Positions 43,008-56,135 of a stretch of 64,000 nt of DNA are shown piece by piece (positions within the stretch are counted from its first letter, which is position 1; the number at the start of each line of letters is the position of its first letter). The stretch is from contig MU832255.1 of assembly GCA_029204225.1 (NCBI GenBank), forward strand, positions 16,740 to 80,739, read 5' to 3'. The notes below the pieces were generated by a model that did not search any database, was not told where the DNA came from, and saw nothing but the letters and a program-made list of their open reading frames with translations. This DNA comes from Diphasiastrum complanatum (taxonomy: Eukaryota > Streptophyta > Lycopodiopsida > Lycopodiales > Lycopodiaceae). Made by a program: the position numbers and the translations under genes.

Positions 43008-43594
43008 GCCGGGAACCACGACTTAGCTTTCCGGCTTTCAACACTTGTCATCCGAACCCACTCGACATACAAGCAGCCAACTCACCAACAAAGATCAGAC
43101 CTACCCAACTTGAAGTTCTGGAACCAACATTGATAGACAACCTGGTGCCATGCCAGATTGGGGATCCCGATGTGGGTGAGGTCCAAAAACTATGATGATG
43201 TCAGTGGGAGTCTTCCAACTGACTACAATAGATCAGAAAAGTGAAGAGGTGGTGAGTCGGCTAATGAAGGGAGATGAGATGTAGCAGACCCAGTCGTTGG
43301 CCATTGTAGGATTGATAGGGCTTGAGCACGTTGTTGCAGGGCAATGGAAATACTTTGTTTGAAAGAAGCCACAAGAATAGAACCAGGAATACCTTGACAC
43401 TCTGCCGCCCGATGGGAACACATGCAAAGAAATTTCTCAAAGCGTCGATGCAAGGTGCCATATGTCTTAATTGCCAGGGGAATGAAAGCATCGGTAGCGT
43501 GCCTGTCAGAGTAGTTTCCTTCCCTTGTGTTGCCACACCTGCCGCTTCTCCTAGTGTTGCACCCTTTTTGTGCCTCCCTAATCGGTCGAATCTA
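43006..43594. other. Unassigned stretch with overlapping open frames
   Basis: Open frames run on both strands (43261-43680 minus, 43322-43702 plus) but none has a motif or start context that I can defend. The block continues into the LTR-like repeat at 43595. Confidence 0.35.
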
Positions 43595-44277
<683 letters not shown>

Positions 44278-44607
44278 TGTAGACTCACATGCACAGGATG
44301 CCAATTGGTCGCCTATTTCTAATACTTCCGACTCTCTACTTCTGTTGTGTAGTGTTTGGGCTTATCGCAGAAGCCTCTTGCCATATTCTAGAATATTCCA
44401 TGTCATACCCATAATTGGACAACATGCTCTGCCAAACGAGTGCCAATCCCAGGGTACTCTGCCTATGATTGGTGGTCCTTGGGATGATGACGAGTCGCAT
44501 TGTCAAAGTCTATAGGGAGCATATGTATAGATTTTTTTTTTTGTGCTCCAAGAAAAGCGTAGATATGGGTTCGCTTACGTAAAACCTGAGGCTTTATTTG
44601 ATGACGA
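44278..44607. other. Unassigned stretch between R1 and a pseudogene
   Basis: Nothing recognisable. A poly(T) run lies at 44531-44541. The 3' end of the neighbouring minus-strand pseudogene may extend into it. Confidence 0.35.
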
Positions 44608-45754
44608 TCAACAAGAATATGGAGCATATATTAAACCAACCATAGCCCGTACATCTTCTAGACTCCATTCACCATTGACACAGACTTCCTGCACTTCATC
44701 ATTTGGCATATGGATGGGTAGTTCAAATTCTTGATGTCTCGTCTCTGCATCCAAGCTATCCCATCGACCGTGAGCAAACTTGAACTGCCTATAAACGAAA
44801 CTGAAGGAGCACGGTTGGCGTGCAATGTGATATCTTATTGTCATCGTCTCACGACAAATATCACACCTTATTAAATCACCTTTGTGATATACATTCCGTG
44901 AGTTCCAAGAAGTAAATACATTGTCTAACAATGAGGATTCCGTCGCTTTCCATACCCATAATGTATTTGTTTTTCTAAATGGTATTGTTTTAAATATGGC
45001 AACAAATACAACGACATGCACACTGACACTAGTGTAAACATGTTTGGATCCGAATGTTGGCTTTATATTCATCGTAATCTCTTTGATGAGTTGGAATTTT
45101 GTCAATTCGATGATCAATTCATCAACATAAGGCCAATCGTGAGAATCGTTTGTAGGCTCAGAAAGAGGCAATAATTTTGCAGTCCCAAAGTTCTTCTTTG
45201 GAACTTCATACATGTCATCGTAAAAGTAAACACCCAGTCCTATGATCGCAAAAGACTTGAGCCCATCATATAATAGTACTCCATATTTTGCATGTATTGT
45301 AGAGAACTTTCCCGTAAACGATTTTATGTGCTGCCAGTCATAGCTATCTGAAGGAAAAACATCTGCACAAGAGGTAATAGAATGAAGCAACAATAATTTA
45401 CAAGTAAAATATCTTTGACATTCAAAGATGTAAGACTTACAATGCGAAAGTATATTTCTATCAGCAACTATTGTGTCCAACAAAAATATCTCTACGCATG
45501 TAGACGTGTTGCAGTCTGGCTAGGTAATCTCCGTTGCAATCGATTTTGAATTCGTGAATTCTTCCTCTCCAATGGTGCTCTTTGTTGTCATGTTTTCTCT
45601 TTGCAACCCTATGAATTCCTTTACCAGAGGGTTGCATATATACCCAATCAAGAGTCGAAAATGTCGTAGGCACCCAATGGTCATTGGAGTCTTTGATTGG
45701 TGCAACAATAGAGTTTAATTAAATCTTTGTTCTTCTTGGTTGACTAGAAGTCAT
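44608..45754 (-). pseudogene. Unknown intron-containing gene family, longest copy (copy 1)
   Basis: From an ATG at 45754 the minus strand reads MTSSQPRRTKI, a TAA, then SNDHWVPTTFSTLDWVYMQP, HHWRGRIHEFKIDCNGDYLA and VYMRRDI. A 1-nt shift at the T run follows, then LLDTIVADRNILSH. A likely intron, GTAAGT...TGTGCAG, spans 45440-45363 (78 bp). The second exon runs open for about 240 codons: DVFPSDSYDWQHIKSFTG, YGVLLYDGLKSFAIIGLGVY, NTLWVWKATESSLLDNVFTS, GDLIRCDICRETMTIRYHIA and NDEVQEVCVNGEWSLEDV. I do not recognise a domain. Blocks recur in the copy at 62303-63480, so this is a real family. Stop and frameshift indicate decay, but the long open second exon suggests this is recent. Confidence 0.6.
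45363..45440 (-). other. Putative 78-bp intron in copy 1
   Basis: On the minus strand it begins GTAAGTCTTAC and ends CTCTTGTGCAG, with a T-rich interior. Removal joins two frames that both continue the family similarity. Confidence 0.6.
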
Positions 45755-46796
45755 GATCTATGAAAAGACAATGTGTCTGGTCTTGAGCTAGAGAGTGTAC
45801 AGGGGACTCCACTCCGACACAATCACTCGGACATGTGCAAGGGCCTGTAATGGGGCCCATGATGTTCTTGCTCATGGGCTCGGACCAGACACCCCACACA
45901 GAAGCCGTTGGGAAGGCTTCTCAGCATGTCACACCCACATCACGCCCAAAATCTAAAGCTGTTCATCGAAAGAGAGGTCGCTCAAAGCCTCGACGCCTTC
46001 CGCGGACCATCCCTCAACCACAGCCGCAGCTAGAAGCTCCCTAGGTGCCTCGAGATCAGTCAGCACCAGAGGTGCCGCAGGCCCCCCGCAGGACACTCCC
46101 ATGCAAGATGAGACAGGTCCTAGCTAGCTAGCAACACAGAGAAGGGCAGCCACACCGCCACCACCCTGACAAGGCAAGGTCCTCAGAAGGATGCATCCTC
46201 CGCAACCACGCCGTCGAAGAAAGAGCCGAATTTCGAATTGGTATAAGGAGATTTGAAAATACCAGAAATCCACGGCATTCCTCATATCGAGAGCTCCATT
46301 TGTTCGGATGACCAAGGTTATCATGGACGAATTCTCCCTTGGGCTCATAATTACGGGCGAGGCTGCTTTGGCTATCCAAGAGGCAGATGTATTTGAGAAA
46401 TTTGTTTGAAGACTCATTTTTGTGTGCTGTCCATTGTAAGAGAGTTATTATACTTCCAAAGGATATGTTGTTGGCAAAGAGGCTGAGATGTGAGAGGAAT
46501 TAAAAACGATGTACTCCAAATTTTGAGATAATAATATCAGATCATTTTTGTCATCTGACTCTGTTGAATTATTGTGTGAATTCATTTTATGATGAAATAC
46601 AGTTTTCTGTGAATGTTTTTGGTTCACTAAATTTTTTATCAGAGTGTATATCCAATGCTGATTTTAACGCAAGGGTGCGAAGGGAGGTTGGGAAGATCCA
46701 CCAACTTGCACCCTTGCTCCTCTCCTTGGATGAGAATACTAGTTGAATACCACCAAGCTCCAATAAAAGCACCACCTCTCCAAACTTGTAAGTTTT
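45755..46796. other. Unassigned stretch; leader of the LTR at 46809 at its right end
   Basis: A plus-strand Pro/Arg/Lys-rich frame at 45835-46044 resembles a retroelement linker but has no diagnostic motif. GC-rich sequence at 46000-46200 is unlike its surroundings. The right end, next to the minus-strand primer site, is presumably element leader. Confidence 0.35.
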
Positions 46797-47316
46797 GCTC
46801 TGATACCACTATAAGGGAAGCTCCTTAGATCCTACTTACAAATTCTAAACACAAAGGATAACACACTATGGAGAAACCACCCAACCAAGTAGAAGATCCA
46901 ATCAATCTCTAGAAGCCTCACCCCCAAGCCAAGGAATGTAGAGTGAGAGCCTGGCAATGAATCAAGGACCATGATGTGGAGTAGGGCAAGTTTGGACCCA
47001 ATATATAGAGCCAAAAACATCCTGGGCACTTAGCCATGCACAGCCCTAAGTTCCCTATACATAGATTCACCTGGAATAGACTTTTATGCATGGACCAACT
47101 ATTCATAGAATTGCTATTGATAACTCTACACATTCATACACTGTCTCATACCTTGTCTAAATTCCATTTAGTGTGTTCTGGGCCTCAGAAGGATATTAGT
47201 TACTTTCGGGTCACGTCTAGTATGACATGGCATAACTAACAGCTTGTTTCACTGGAGTACCATGTATCCAAGACTAGGAGTATACTGTATCCTATGTACT
47301 GGTCATGGACATAACA
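46797..47316 (-). mobile_element. 5' LTR and primer-binding site of a truncated minus-strand element
   Basis: The minus strand has TGGTATCAGAGC at 46808-46797, with an LTR-like segment of about 508 bp (47316-46809) before it. The segment begins canonically with TGTTATGTCC at 47316; its other end, CTTATAG, departs from CA. It contains an AATATATAGAGCC TATA-like block (plus strand, about 47000). It interrupts the gag-like frame to its right. No second LTR was found, so the 3' part is lost. Confidence 0.65.
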
Positions 47317-48133
47317 CTTCCACTTGGCCACTTTTCGTTGGAGAAACTTGTGATTCAGATGGATCACTTTGACATTCATCTGCTTGGTAAACTCCTTGTC
47401 GGCTTGATTTTATTTTTGACCTTTGAACTGCCGGATCTTGTTGTCGAACTTGCTTCGCTGCATTTTGTCTTTGTACAAAGCAAGGATTCTTGATTGAACA
47501 TCTTGTACTTGGATAATCCTCAAAACAATATGTACATTCGTCCTTCTCAAGAAACTTTGCCTTGTGAGCTTGAGTTTGATGACAGCTGGAACTTGAAGTA
47601 CTAGGTTCATGGTCAGTTTGTTGCACCTAATCTGCTAGACTCTGTTGCACTCCTATATGATTTATAGCCTTCCTCTCTTATCTGCTTGACTAGCATTGAA
47701 CCTTCAAATTTTTCTGATTTCTCATCCGATATTTCTACATTTGGATAAAAGTGATCTATGCTCTTCTTCAAGATAAGATTCTCCATAATGATCACATCTT
47801 GACATATCTGTGGCAATGAAGTGTAGGATGAGAACTTCTTCATACTAGACTTGATCTCATCGAGTACTCCGATATAGTAGTCCTTCATTATGGCCTCTGG
47901 GCTCAATAGATCATTGTTTTCACCAGATTGTACAATCGTTTGGTGTATTGCTGAACTGTCTCATCAGAAAACATATGAAATGAAGGTAGTCTAACAAAAT
48001 CGGTAGTCATGGCTAGAATACAGTGTAGTCTTGATGCAAGAGATTGCTTCAAGAGTTGCACAACTGTGGTGTCCAACTTTCTTTTTTTTTTTAAAGAGAA
48101 GAAAGAAAAATGAAAAGAGTAAATAATTTGCAT
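47317..48133 (-). pseudogene. Gag-like retroelement fragment
   Basis: On the minus strand three linked frames read FVRLPSFHMFSDETVQQYTK, RLYNLVKTMIY, then SPEAIMKDYYIGVLDEIKSS, SLPQICQDVIIMENLILKKS, and finally a Cys-containing block ECTYCFEDYPSTRC followed by a basic Lys/Arg/Gln tail. The order of a helical capsid-like body, a short Cys motif and a basic tail suggests gag of an LTR element, more like Ty3/gypsy than copia, but the match is only by general shape. Two frameshifts or stops divide it. Its left end is cut by the LTR insertion at 47316. Upstream (48134-48300) is AT-rich with poly(T) runs. Confidence 0.5.
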
Positions 48134-49316
48134 TGCGATTTTGCTTTATTGTTGCCGAGTTGAAGATGACAGTCAACCCAATCATTGATTGGTTGTCTTG
48201 CTCATCAGTCTTTCCTTATTTATTTACTTATTTTTATTTTTTATTATTTTTTAACTGTGTTTTTCCAAAAAAGTCAACAAATTAAAGACTGAAAACAAAA
48301 AATTGAAAAACAAATGAAATTAAAAAATATATTGAGATCAGGCTTGTTGAACTGGCAGAGCAGGCTGCCAAAATTTGCGTAATCGGCTACCATTTACCGG
48401 AGTATCAAATCGTTTTCCATCCAAGCGCTCAAGAATTACTGCGCCTGATCAGTATGGATGAAAAAATATGAACAACAAAAATAGAAAGTCACAGTAACAG
48501 ATGGATGTAACAGGTGGATTTCACAAATGGATATAACACATGAATTTTACAAGATATCAAAGATGAACAAGATGAATTGTTACACATAATGGAGATGAAA
48601 AAAATGAACATACACTGAGGCCCCGACGACTGAGTGGGTGATTGGCGTGTCAAGTCACTAGTCGATGAGGCCCTCTTTTTTTATTTTTATTTTTATTTTT
48701 AAAAGTGGGCGAGTAATGGACAGTAGGCGAGTAATAGGTAGCAGTCGAGTAATGGATAGTAGGCAAGTATTAGGCAGTAGGTGAGTAATAAAAGTGGTGC
48801 GTAACAGAAATAAATCAAATCTTTACTCACCTGTCCGCCAGGTAGTAGATCAAGTATTGTACTATGCTCTGTACATACAAAGAGTAATGATACTAGAAAA
48901 AATACGGGAAATCTTAATTGGTGAGTAGTAAAAAAAGACAGGAAACTGAAAAATGGCGAAAAATTTGAATCGACAAGTAATAGGTGAGTAATGACTTATT
49001 ATTCGCGGAACTGCAGGATGCTAGATCTGATGGTTTTGAGCACGCTGTGAAGAGGGCAAGTAAAGTTACTGTAAGAATCTCATGATTTTGCAATCGACGA
49101 GTTATAATCATAGTAGGTGAGTAATAGGACATTACTCGCCGAGCTGACTGATGATGCATCAAGTCTAGCCTCTAGAAAAGTGGCGAGTAGAGAAAATGAT
49201 AGAAAAGTGAAAAAAACGCAATAGACGAGTAGTAAATCTTTTATGAAGAGAGAAACTGCAAACTAACAAAACCACTCCTAGGACTATTTAGCAACGTCTC
49301 GCCCTAATTGGTAGGA
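48134..49316. other. Unassigned stretch with GAGTAATAGG motif family
   Basis: No gene. Apart from the 18-bp array at 48708-48797, the related words GAGTAATAGG or CGAGTAGTAA recur at about 48970, 49100, 49135 and 49215 between non-repetitive sequence. Confidence 0.5.
48708..48797. repeat. 18-bp tandem repeat, 5 units
   Basis: Consensus GGCGAGTAATAGGCAGTA. The units start at 48708, 48726, 48744, 48762 and 48780, and each differs from the consensus at a few positions, more so in the last unit. Confidence 0.88.
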
Positions 49317-50067
<751 letters not shown>

Positions 50068-50570
50068 CAAAAAGAAAGAGTTCCTCAAGCAAGCCAATCT
50101 TGCTAAAGAGAGTGAAGGTGAGATAGAAAGGAGTTATGAAGAAGGTTCTCTCATGATGTATATGTACTCTTCTTCTAGTTTTGAAAATGAAAATTCATGG
50201 TGGATAGATAGTGGGTCTAGCTCTCATATGACTAGTTCAAGAAAGTCTTTCACTCATCTTGCACCTTACAATGGTTCTAGAAAGATTATTTTCATGCCTA
50301 TTGATGGTGAATGCAAGATAGAAGGAATTGCTAGAGTACCTATTGGAGTTGAATCCAGTATGATTCTTGAAGATGTACTTTTTGTGCCTAATCTCACTAT
50401 GAATCTCATTAGTGTTGGCAAGATCCTAGATGATGGTTTTCAAGTTGATTTTGGAAAAGATGCTTGCTTGGTTACGAGGGATGGTGATGTGGTTGCAAGT
50501 GGGACTAAATGTGGTAATATTTTCAGGATTGATGATAATCCTTGTGGAAGTGTGGCCAAGAGGAGATTGG
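50068..50570 (+). pseudogene. Copia gag end, protease and pre-integrase fragment
   Basis: The frame starts inside gag (KKKEFLKQANLAKESEGE), passes to the protease site WWIDSGSSSHMTSS and then IPIDGECKIEGI-like and ILEDVLFVPNLTMNLISVGK. These blocks match Copia-IV (KKKNQLKQANITNEKE, WYIDSGASSHMCSS, VLYVPKLTKNLISVGQ), so it is of the same lineage. It stays open to 50793, but after about 50570 the pre-integrase HHCC domain is replaced by unrelated sequence, a deletion or fusion. The fragment is joined directly to R2 without gag N-terminus or LTR. Confidence 0.88.
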
Positions 50571-52601
50571 ATCATCTCAAGGAGGAGAATGCAAGTGATC
50601 TACCTCAACCTATGTTCCAAGATGGTAAGGCTCAAGAAGATGGTGCTTTGGCAAAAGCAGATGGAGAGTTATTGCCAAGGAGGTCTACTTCTCATCAATT
50701 CTCTTATCTTGTTCATTTGGATGATCTCATTTCATTATGTAGAAGCAACGATGGTGCCATTTCATGTGACTTCTTATTTGAAGACTTCAATTGAAGGTAT
50801 CTCTTATCAATGGTGCTTGATAGGAAGACTTCAATAGTTGATACTTGGGGGATATTTAGATCCATATGCCTTGCCAATATTCCTTTGCATATAAGGAGTA
50901 AGGAGGATCTCATCTCAATCAAGAGGATGATGGTAGGATTCTCAAATCTACCAAAAATCTAAGTGTATGATGGAGATTTGCCAAGGCTTGAGGAGGAGGC
51001 TTCTCAACACGTGGTTTCATGGAGATCTTCAAGAGGCAAGGCCGAGTCTTTGTCGATCACAATACATGGCAAAGAGGGCAATTTTCAGGTTGTATATACT
51101 TCAGCACATTCACATATGCTTCTCCTCCATTATTTGATGTACCATCTTGCTTTATTGAGATCTCTACATCTCAAGGTTGAAGTAAGGCAATACTAGTTTT
51201 GTATGATGCCTATTGTATGGACATATTTCTTGTCATTGATGGCTTAGACATGTTTCCAAATCATTTTGAAAGCAAGTGGTTTTGTCATCAAATATACGCT
51301 CTTGGATATAATAATAGCAAGAATGAGTTTGTTACTCATAGTGTGAAAAATCATGTTTTTACATGTTGTGAGACAATTTGTAAACTTCTCTTGAGATTAA
51401 GGAATCATCCATGAAGGGCACTTACATCCTTGAGCAAGTATGTAGCCTCAATAAGATCAAGATATTGTTTGATTTCAAGATTAGATTCATCATGAAAAAA
51501 GTTCATAATATGTGGACTAGTCAAGCTAGAATTAAAAATCTTGATAATTATCACATTTGCTCATCTTATGATCTTGATATTTATGATCTTTATGATGCAT
51601 GGAAGCCTCAAATTTCACTCTTTTTGGTGCAGCCATCTTCATGCAAGTGGAGTGTTCAAGTCAAAGATCATCATCAAGCATGGAGGAAACACAAGGAAAT
51701 GGTGGCAAATTGGCGGAATGCTCTTCAAAGGGGATGGCAAGTGATTTTTACCAAAGAAATCTTATCATGGATATGGTGAAGTTTCTGCTATAGAGGATCC
51801 CTTGGATGGTCTTCACTTCACGTGCATACCAAAGGATCCACTCAACAGGTTTCACAAGCCTCTTGTTTGATCTATTACCTTACCAAGCTAGTTTTTGAGG
51901 AGTGACACTCTGAAAAATTGGCAAAATCTAGCTTTGTTATTTTACAATTGTTGTTTTTGAGAAAATATCACACGTGTGGAGCATGTTCACACGTGTAGAA
52001 AATAGACTAATTATGTTGAGTTAGGGATACTCAAGTTTTTAGTAGAGATCTAGCCAAGTGTTTGATGTTGATTAGGCCATTTTTGGCATGAGAGGCAAAA
52101 TAGGCAAGTACACATGTAAAGGCTTGATTTGGCCAAAAGTAGTCAGTGATGTAGCTCGAGTTAGGTTAGGCTACTTACATTTGTCAAGTTGAGATTTTGT
52201 GAGTGACTCATCCCTATTTGTTGGCATGAGAGCTAGTGACCAATCAAAATGCTAGAATATATCAAAATGGTCCAATCATTACAAGAGTTCCCGAGTACAA
52301 AAGGGCCTTCTCAAAAGACACTTTTATTTTTTTCTCTAATTTTTCCTTCCACTTGGACCAATCAAAAGACCCAAAAATAAAATCTACGTTACGTAGCTCA
52401 TTGTGGTACGTTTTGTGTGTTGTTTAATAGTGTTCATAACACTATAGCGGGGTTTTGGTATGATTATGAAGCCAGTCATTGGGTTTCTAGTTCGGATATT
52501 GCCATAGATTATACTAGAAGGTAACTTAAGTTTGAACCCATTCACCTCATAAGTAATCCATCTCAAATATTCTTTTCAATGATATAAATGTTTTTCATTT
52601 A
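50571..52601. other. Unassigned stretch, probably decayed LTR-element sequence
   Basis: Short plus-strand frames up to 51793 have no motif. From 51900 to 52300 two CACACGTGT motifs (51972 and 51994), TTTTTGGCATGAG and similar words recall the LTRs elsewhere in the window, so a decayed LTR is plausible. The block TTCCACTTGGACCAATCA near 52350 recurs in altered form near 26085. Confidence 0.4.
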
Positions 52602-53352
52602 CTAATTCTTGTATTCTCTCCAATCAAGCAAACTTAATTTTATTCAATCTTTGATGCAATTGCCATGATTTATCTATGAAAGCTTGACCATCTTTTTCAA
52701 TGGTTTTATCATGATAATCTATGTGGTTTTGGAAATATATAATATATATATAGCTCTAATGGTGTTATTCAACCACTTTGAGCGATAGCTTCTCCATGTT
52801 TTTCAATGGATTAGCAATAGCTAATTTATCATGCTAAGTATATTTGTTAAGCATTACACATCACTCAAATTGAAAAATTTATGACAAAATTCTTTTAAAA
52901 GTCATTTTTCTCAATTTTAGTGAATTCTATGAGTTTTAAGAATCAATTTACCTTTTTGGATCATTTGGATCCGAGTTACGGATTAGAAGTTATAGCCATT
53001 TGAAAATCCTTAATAATTTTAACTCTTGAAAAGCATATATAATATTCCATTATAAAAAAAACAAAATCTAATTGTTCTTTATTTTTTGGAGTTTTTACAG
53101 CAGAAGGTAAATTTGTAATTCATTAGATTGTAAAAACATACCATTTACTGTGTACTATGGGTTATAGATTCAATATGAGCGCATAAATCCATTTTTTTTT
53201 TCAGATTCATAAAAACTATACTTAGTATTCATAATAACCGGAAAAAATGCGGTCTACATGCTTAACCAAATGATTAAACCAAAAAATACAATAAAAAGAT
53301 AAATGATTCACCTCAGATCCTTATGCTCTGACTTCAATTTCAAGGAGGGTCC
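52602..53352 (-). repeat. Dispersed repeat, inverted relative to 1300-1619
   Basis: 52602-52842 and about 53298-53352 are the reverse complement of 1381-1619 and 1300-1365. The central 450 bp are unique to this copy in the window. No coding sequence. Confidence 0.7.
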
Positions 53353-55378
53353 TTTAGATAAAGTCATGTCTTCCACATTTGAGTCACTCTGTATTTTTCT
53401 TTAGTAGCCCACATAATTGGTTGCCAGAATGCTAGTTCCATCTATATCTTTACTGGGTCGTCTTCTTCATTTTAGCAATTAGTTTTGAAACAAGAAGAAA
53501 AAGAGGGGGGAGGAATCACTGAAGGAAGGAAGGATACAGACAGAGCGGCAGAGAGAGATCAGACGAGAGAGAGAGAGAGAGAGAACTCTTGACAGAGATC
53601 GGAAAGGGAGTGATAGGGAGCGGCTGACTGCGAGGAAGAGGGAGTTGGAGCATTGAGTTAGAGACGAATGGAGAGCACAGGCAGGGAGAGACAGATTTTG
53701 AAGAGGAGTTGGTTGACAGAACCGCAGATGGAGAGCGCAGATGGGGAGCGCAGATAGCTAGAGAGCAGGTGCGCATATGGATGAAGAGCGCAGGCAGGGT
53801 GAAGAAGGAGAGATATCGCTGGAGGAAGGGAGGGAGTAACTGTGAGAGAGAGAACAAAGAAAGAGGCCTATTCTGCGCTGAGGGAGATATGGAGAGAAAG
53901 AGCAATCAGCAAACATAATAGAAAGAGAGTAAGAAAGAGATGTCTTACTGTCTTTACACAATGATGTTAAGCAGAACCAGCAACATCTTGTGAAATCCAA
54001 TGTTGTACCATTGATCATATCCATTCTCTGAAAACAGCAGGATCAGCACAATTTCTTCCCAAGCAATGTTTGTATAAATCTGCTTCTCAAGAAAAATAAG
54101 GAGTGTTGTTCTCTCCTCTCACATCCCTCCAAGAAAACAATGATCTCTGCTCACAGAATGTAGCAATGTCAAGGACAAAACCTCTGCTCACAGAATGCAC
54201 GACTCCTCTTTGGATGCAAAGATACTATGCTCTGATTACTGGACTTCAAGAATACTCTCTTCACCAAAAACAAAAACTCTCCTCTTCTTATCTCTGCAGA
54301 CTGAATCCCTCAATGCCTCTCTTCTACACTAGAACGAACACTGGAACGAATGAATTAATGAATGCCTCTCCTTTCAGAATCACTTGTGAGAGAGAACGAG
54401 AGAGGTTTCCAACCTCTTACTTCCAAACACCATCCTCTTGTTGTTTTCCACTGAATCCATTTCATAGAATTAGACTTTACTCATTCTGATAAAAAGTTTC
54501 AGGTCCATGTGTCGATTAAGGATATGTGGGCTCTGATTTATCGAAGAGTCCATGGTAGGACCTCTTCCAACGACTTTTAGAAGTGTATTTTCTTCAAAAT
54601 TGACCTTCAATAAGCTTATAGCACCTTTCACATCGTTTCTTTGTTTCATTTTGAAAACCATCACATGAATATGCGTTTGGCCTCTCAACATAATTTTGAG
54701 ATTGATCATCCTAGTATATTTCGGTCATTCCCATTGTTTTGACCTCGTCAATTCTTTTCTACCAAGACACCTGAATGTCTTATAAGCATTTTCACCTGCA
54801 AAATTTTATTTTGACTCGTATATTTTGCAGTGTCCTCAATCGATAAGGATTCATCGACTTTTATCCAGAACCCCTTCAATTGTGAAGCAATGTTACTAAA
54901 TCCTTGATTTGAGCTAGAACTCCAAATTTTCTTCGATAATCTTTGATGGATCGTGGTTAATTACTGTTTGAACGATTTAGAACTTGCCAACGTATTTTGT
55001 TTTGTGGAATCTTTTTGGACCTTATGATAAGGTCATGGTCCTAATTATTCAAGGACATCCTTAATCTTCAAAAGGGTATTTTCGCTGGTTTGTTGTCTTT
55101 GTCTTGAATTGAACTTTGCTTGTCATTGACCCTTAGCCTTTGGACCTTTCCTTGAAACTTAAGTCAGTGCCTTAAAGGTACCTGGGCATCCTTTATTAAT
55201 CATGATATAAAGTACATTTCATCATTACAATATGGCAAAAAATTGCCATTTAATATAACTACTTAGCAATTGTCGATATTATCATCCATCAAAGTCACTT
55301 ATGAGTGTTGCTAAAAATAGCTTATTGCTATTTAACAAACTTACTAAAAATAGTAACGTAGTAAAAATAGCTCTAATT
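53353..55378. other. Unassigned stretch with a purine-rich block
   Basis: 53500-53900 is purine-rich, including (GA)n at 53565-53584 and repeated GAGAGCGCAG words at 53728-53800. CTCTGCTCACAGAATG is duplicated near 54147 and 54182. The open frames at 53516-53905 (minus) and 54103-54489 (plus) have no recognisable motif. Confidence 0.45.
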
Positions 55379-55383
55379 TGTCT
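55379..55383 (-). repeat. Target-site duplication TGTCT, left side of Copia-IV
   Basis: TGTCT stands at 55379-55383 and again at 61615-61619, exactly adjoining the two LTRs. Confidence 0.95.
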
Positions 55384-56120
55384 TGCTGAATTTCACACGT
55401 GTGGACTGTCCACTACATGTACTTGTGATCTCCTAAGGTGTGTAGATGCACCAAGATCAAGACTAGATTGAGATTCAAGATCAATCTTGAATCCTATGGC
55501 AAAAACACACTACTACATGCATTCAATCACTTCGAACTCTCACTCACACGTGTGGGAAGTATTCAAAAAATAATCTAAGTAAAAACAGGCTGCTCTCCTC
55601 GGGTAGAGAGAGAAAATGCATCATGGGCTCTCGAGTAGAGAGAGAAAGCTAGAAATCCAATAACTCACAAAATCCATGAAATCACCAAATCAATTAGCTT
55701 CAAAATGAGGAGTACAATGATACTAGTAGGTCCACGAGCTATCACTATGCTTAACTATGATTAATCCATATTTTGTCACCTCTTGATCCTATTGGATCAT
55801 TGATCCATGCACCTCTTAATTCTATTGGACTATATTCAAGCACACCTCAATTTCCTATTGGACCTCACAAGGTTCCACCTCTAAATCCTATTGGACCTCT
55901 TGGAATTCATCAAACAAAAACTTTACACTTGTCTACACTCTAATTGGCAAGTGTTTAGCCTCTTACTCTATTTTGGCTCAATAGTGGCATTACAAGTGGA
56001 AATGCATAATTTGCCATCTATGCCAAATTTATTCCTATCAACATCCTACACCTAGATGCTTGATGTAAAAAAAATAAGACCCCTATATCTAACATAGATA
56101 ATCTTTTTCAATTCTTCACA
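55384..56120 (-). repeat. Copia-IV 3' LTR
   Basis: On the minus strand it begins TGTGAAGAATTG and ends TTCAGCA (TTCAACA in the other LTR). It has two intact CACACGTGTG palindromes, at 55394-55403 and 55545-55554. Confidence 0.96.
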
Positions 56121-56133
56121 CTCCTAAAAACTT
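56121..56133 (-). promoter_or_regulatory. Presumed polypurine tract of Copia-IV
   Basis: The minus strand reads AAGTTTTTAGGAG directly before the 3' LTR. Only the last AGGAG is purine-rich, so it is a weak match to a normal tract. Confidence 0.45.
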
Positions 56134-56135
56134 AT

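Noticed and set aside
44608-45754. Host gene for an F-box, BAH or zinc-finger protein
   Set aside because: The CDIC pair and WRGRIHEF block do not fit any of these domains on inspection, so no function is assigned.
45835-46044. Pro/Arg-rich protein on the plus strand
   Set aside because: Composition alone suggests a retroelement linker; no diagnostic motif and no neighbours in phase.
53516-53918. Open frames in the purine-rich block
   Set aside because: Low-complexity composition (Ser/Leu/Pro on one strand, Arg/Glu on the other) explains them.
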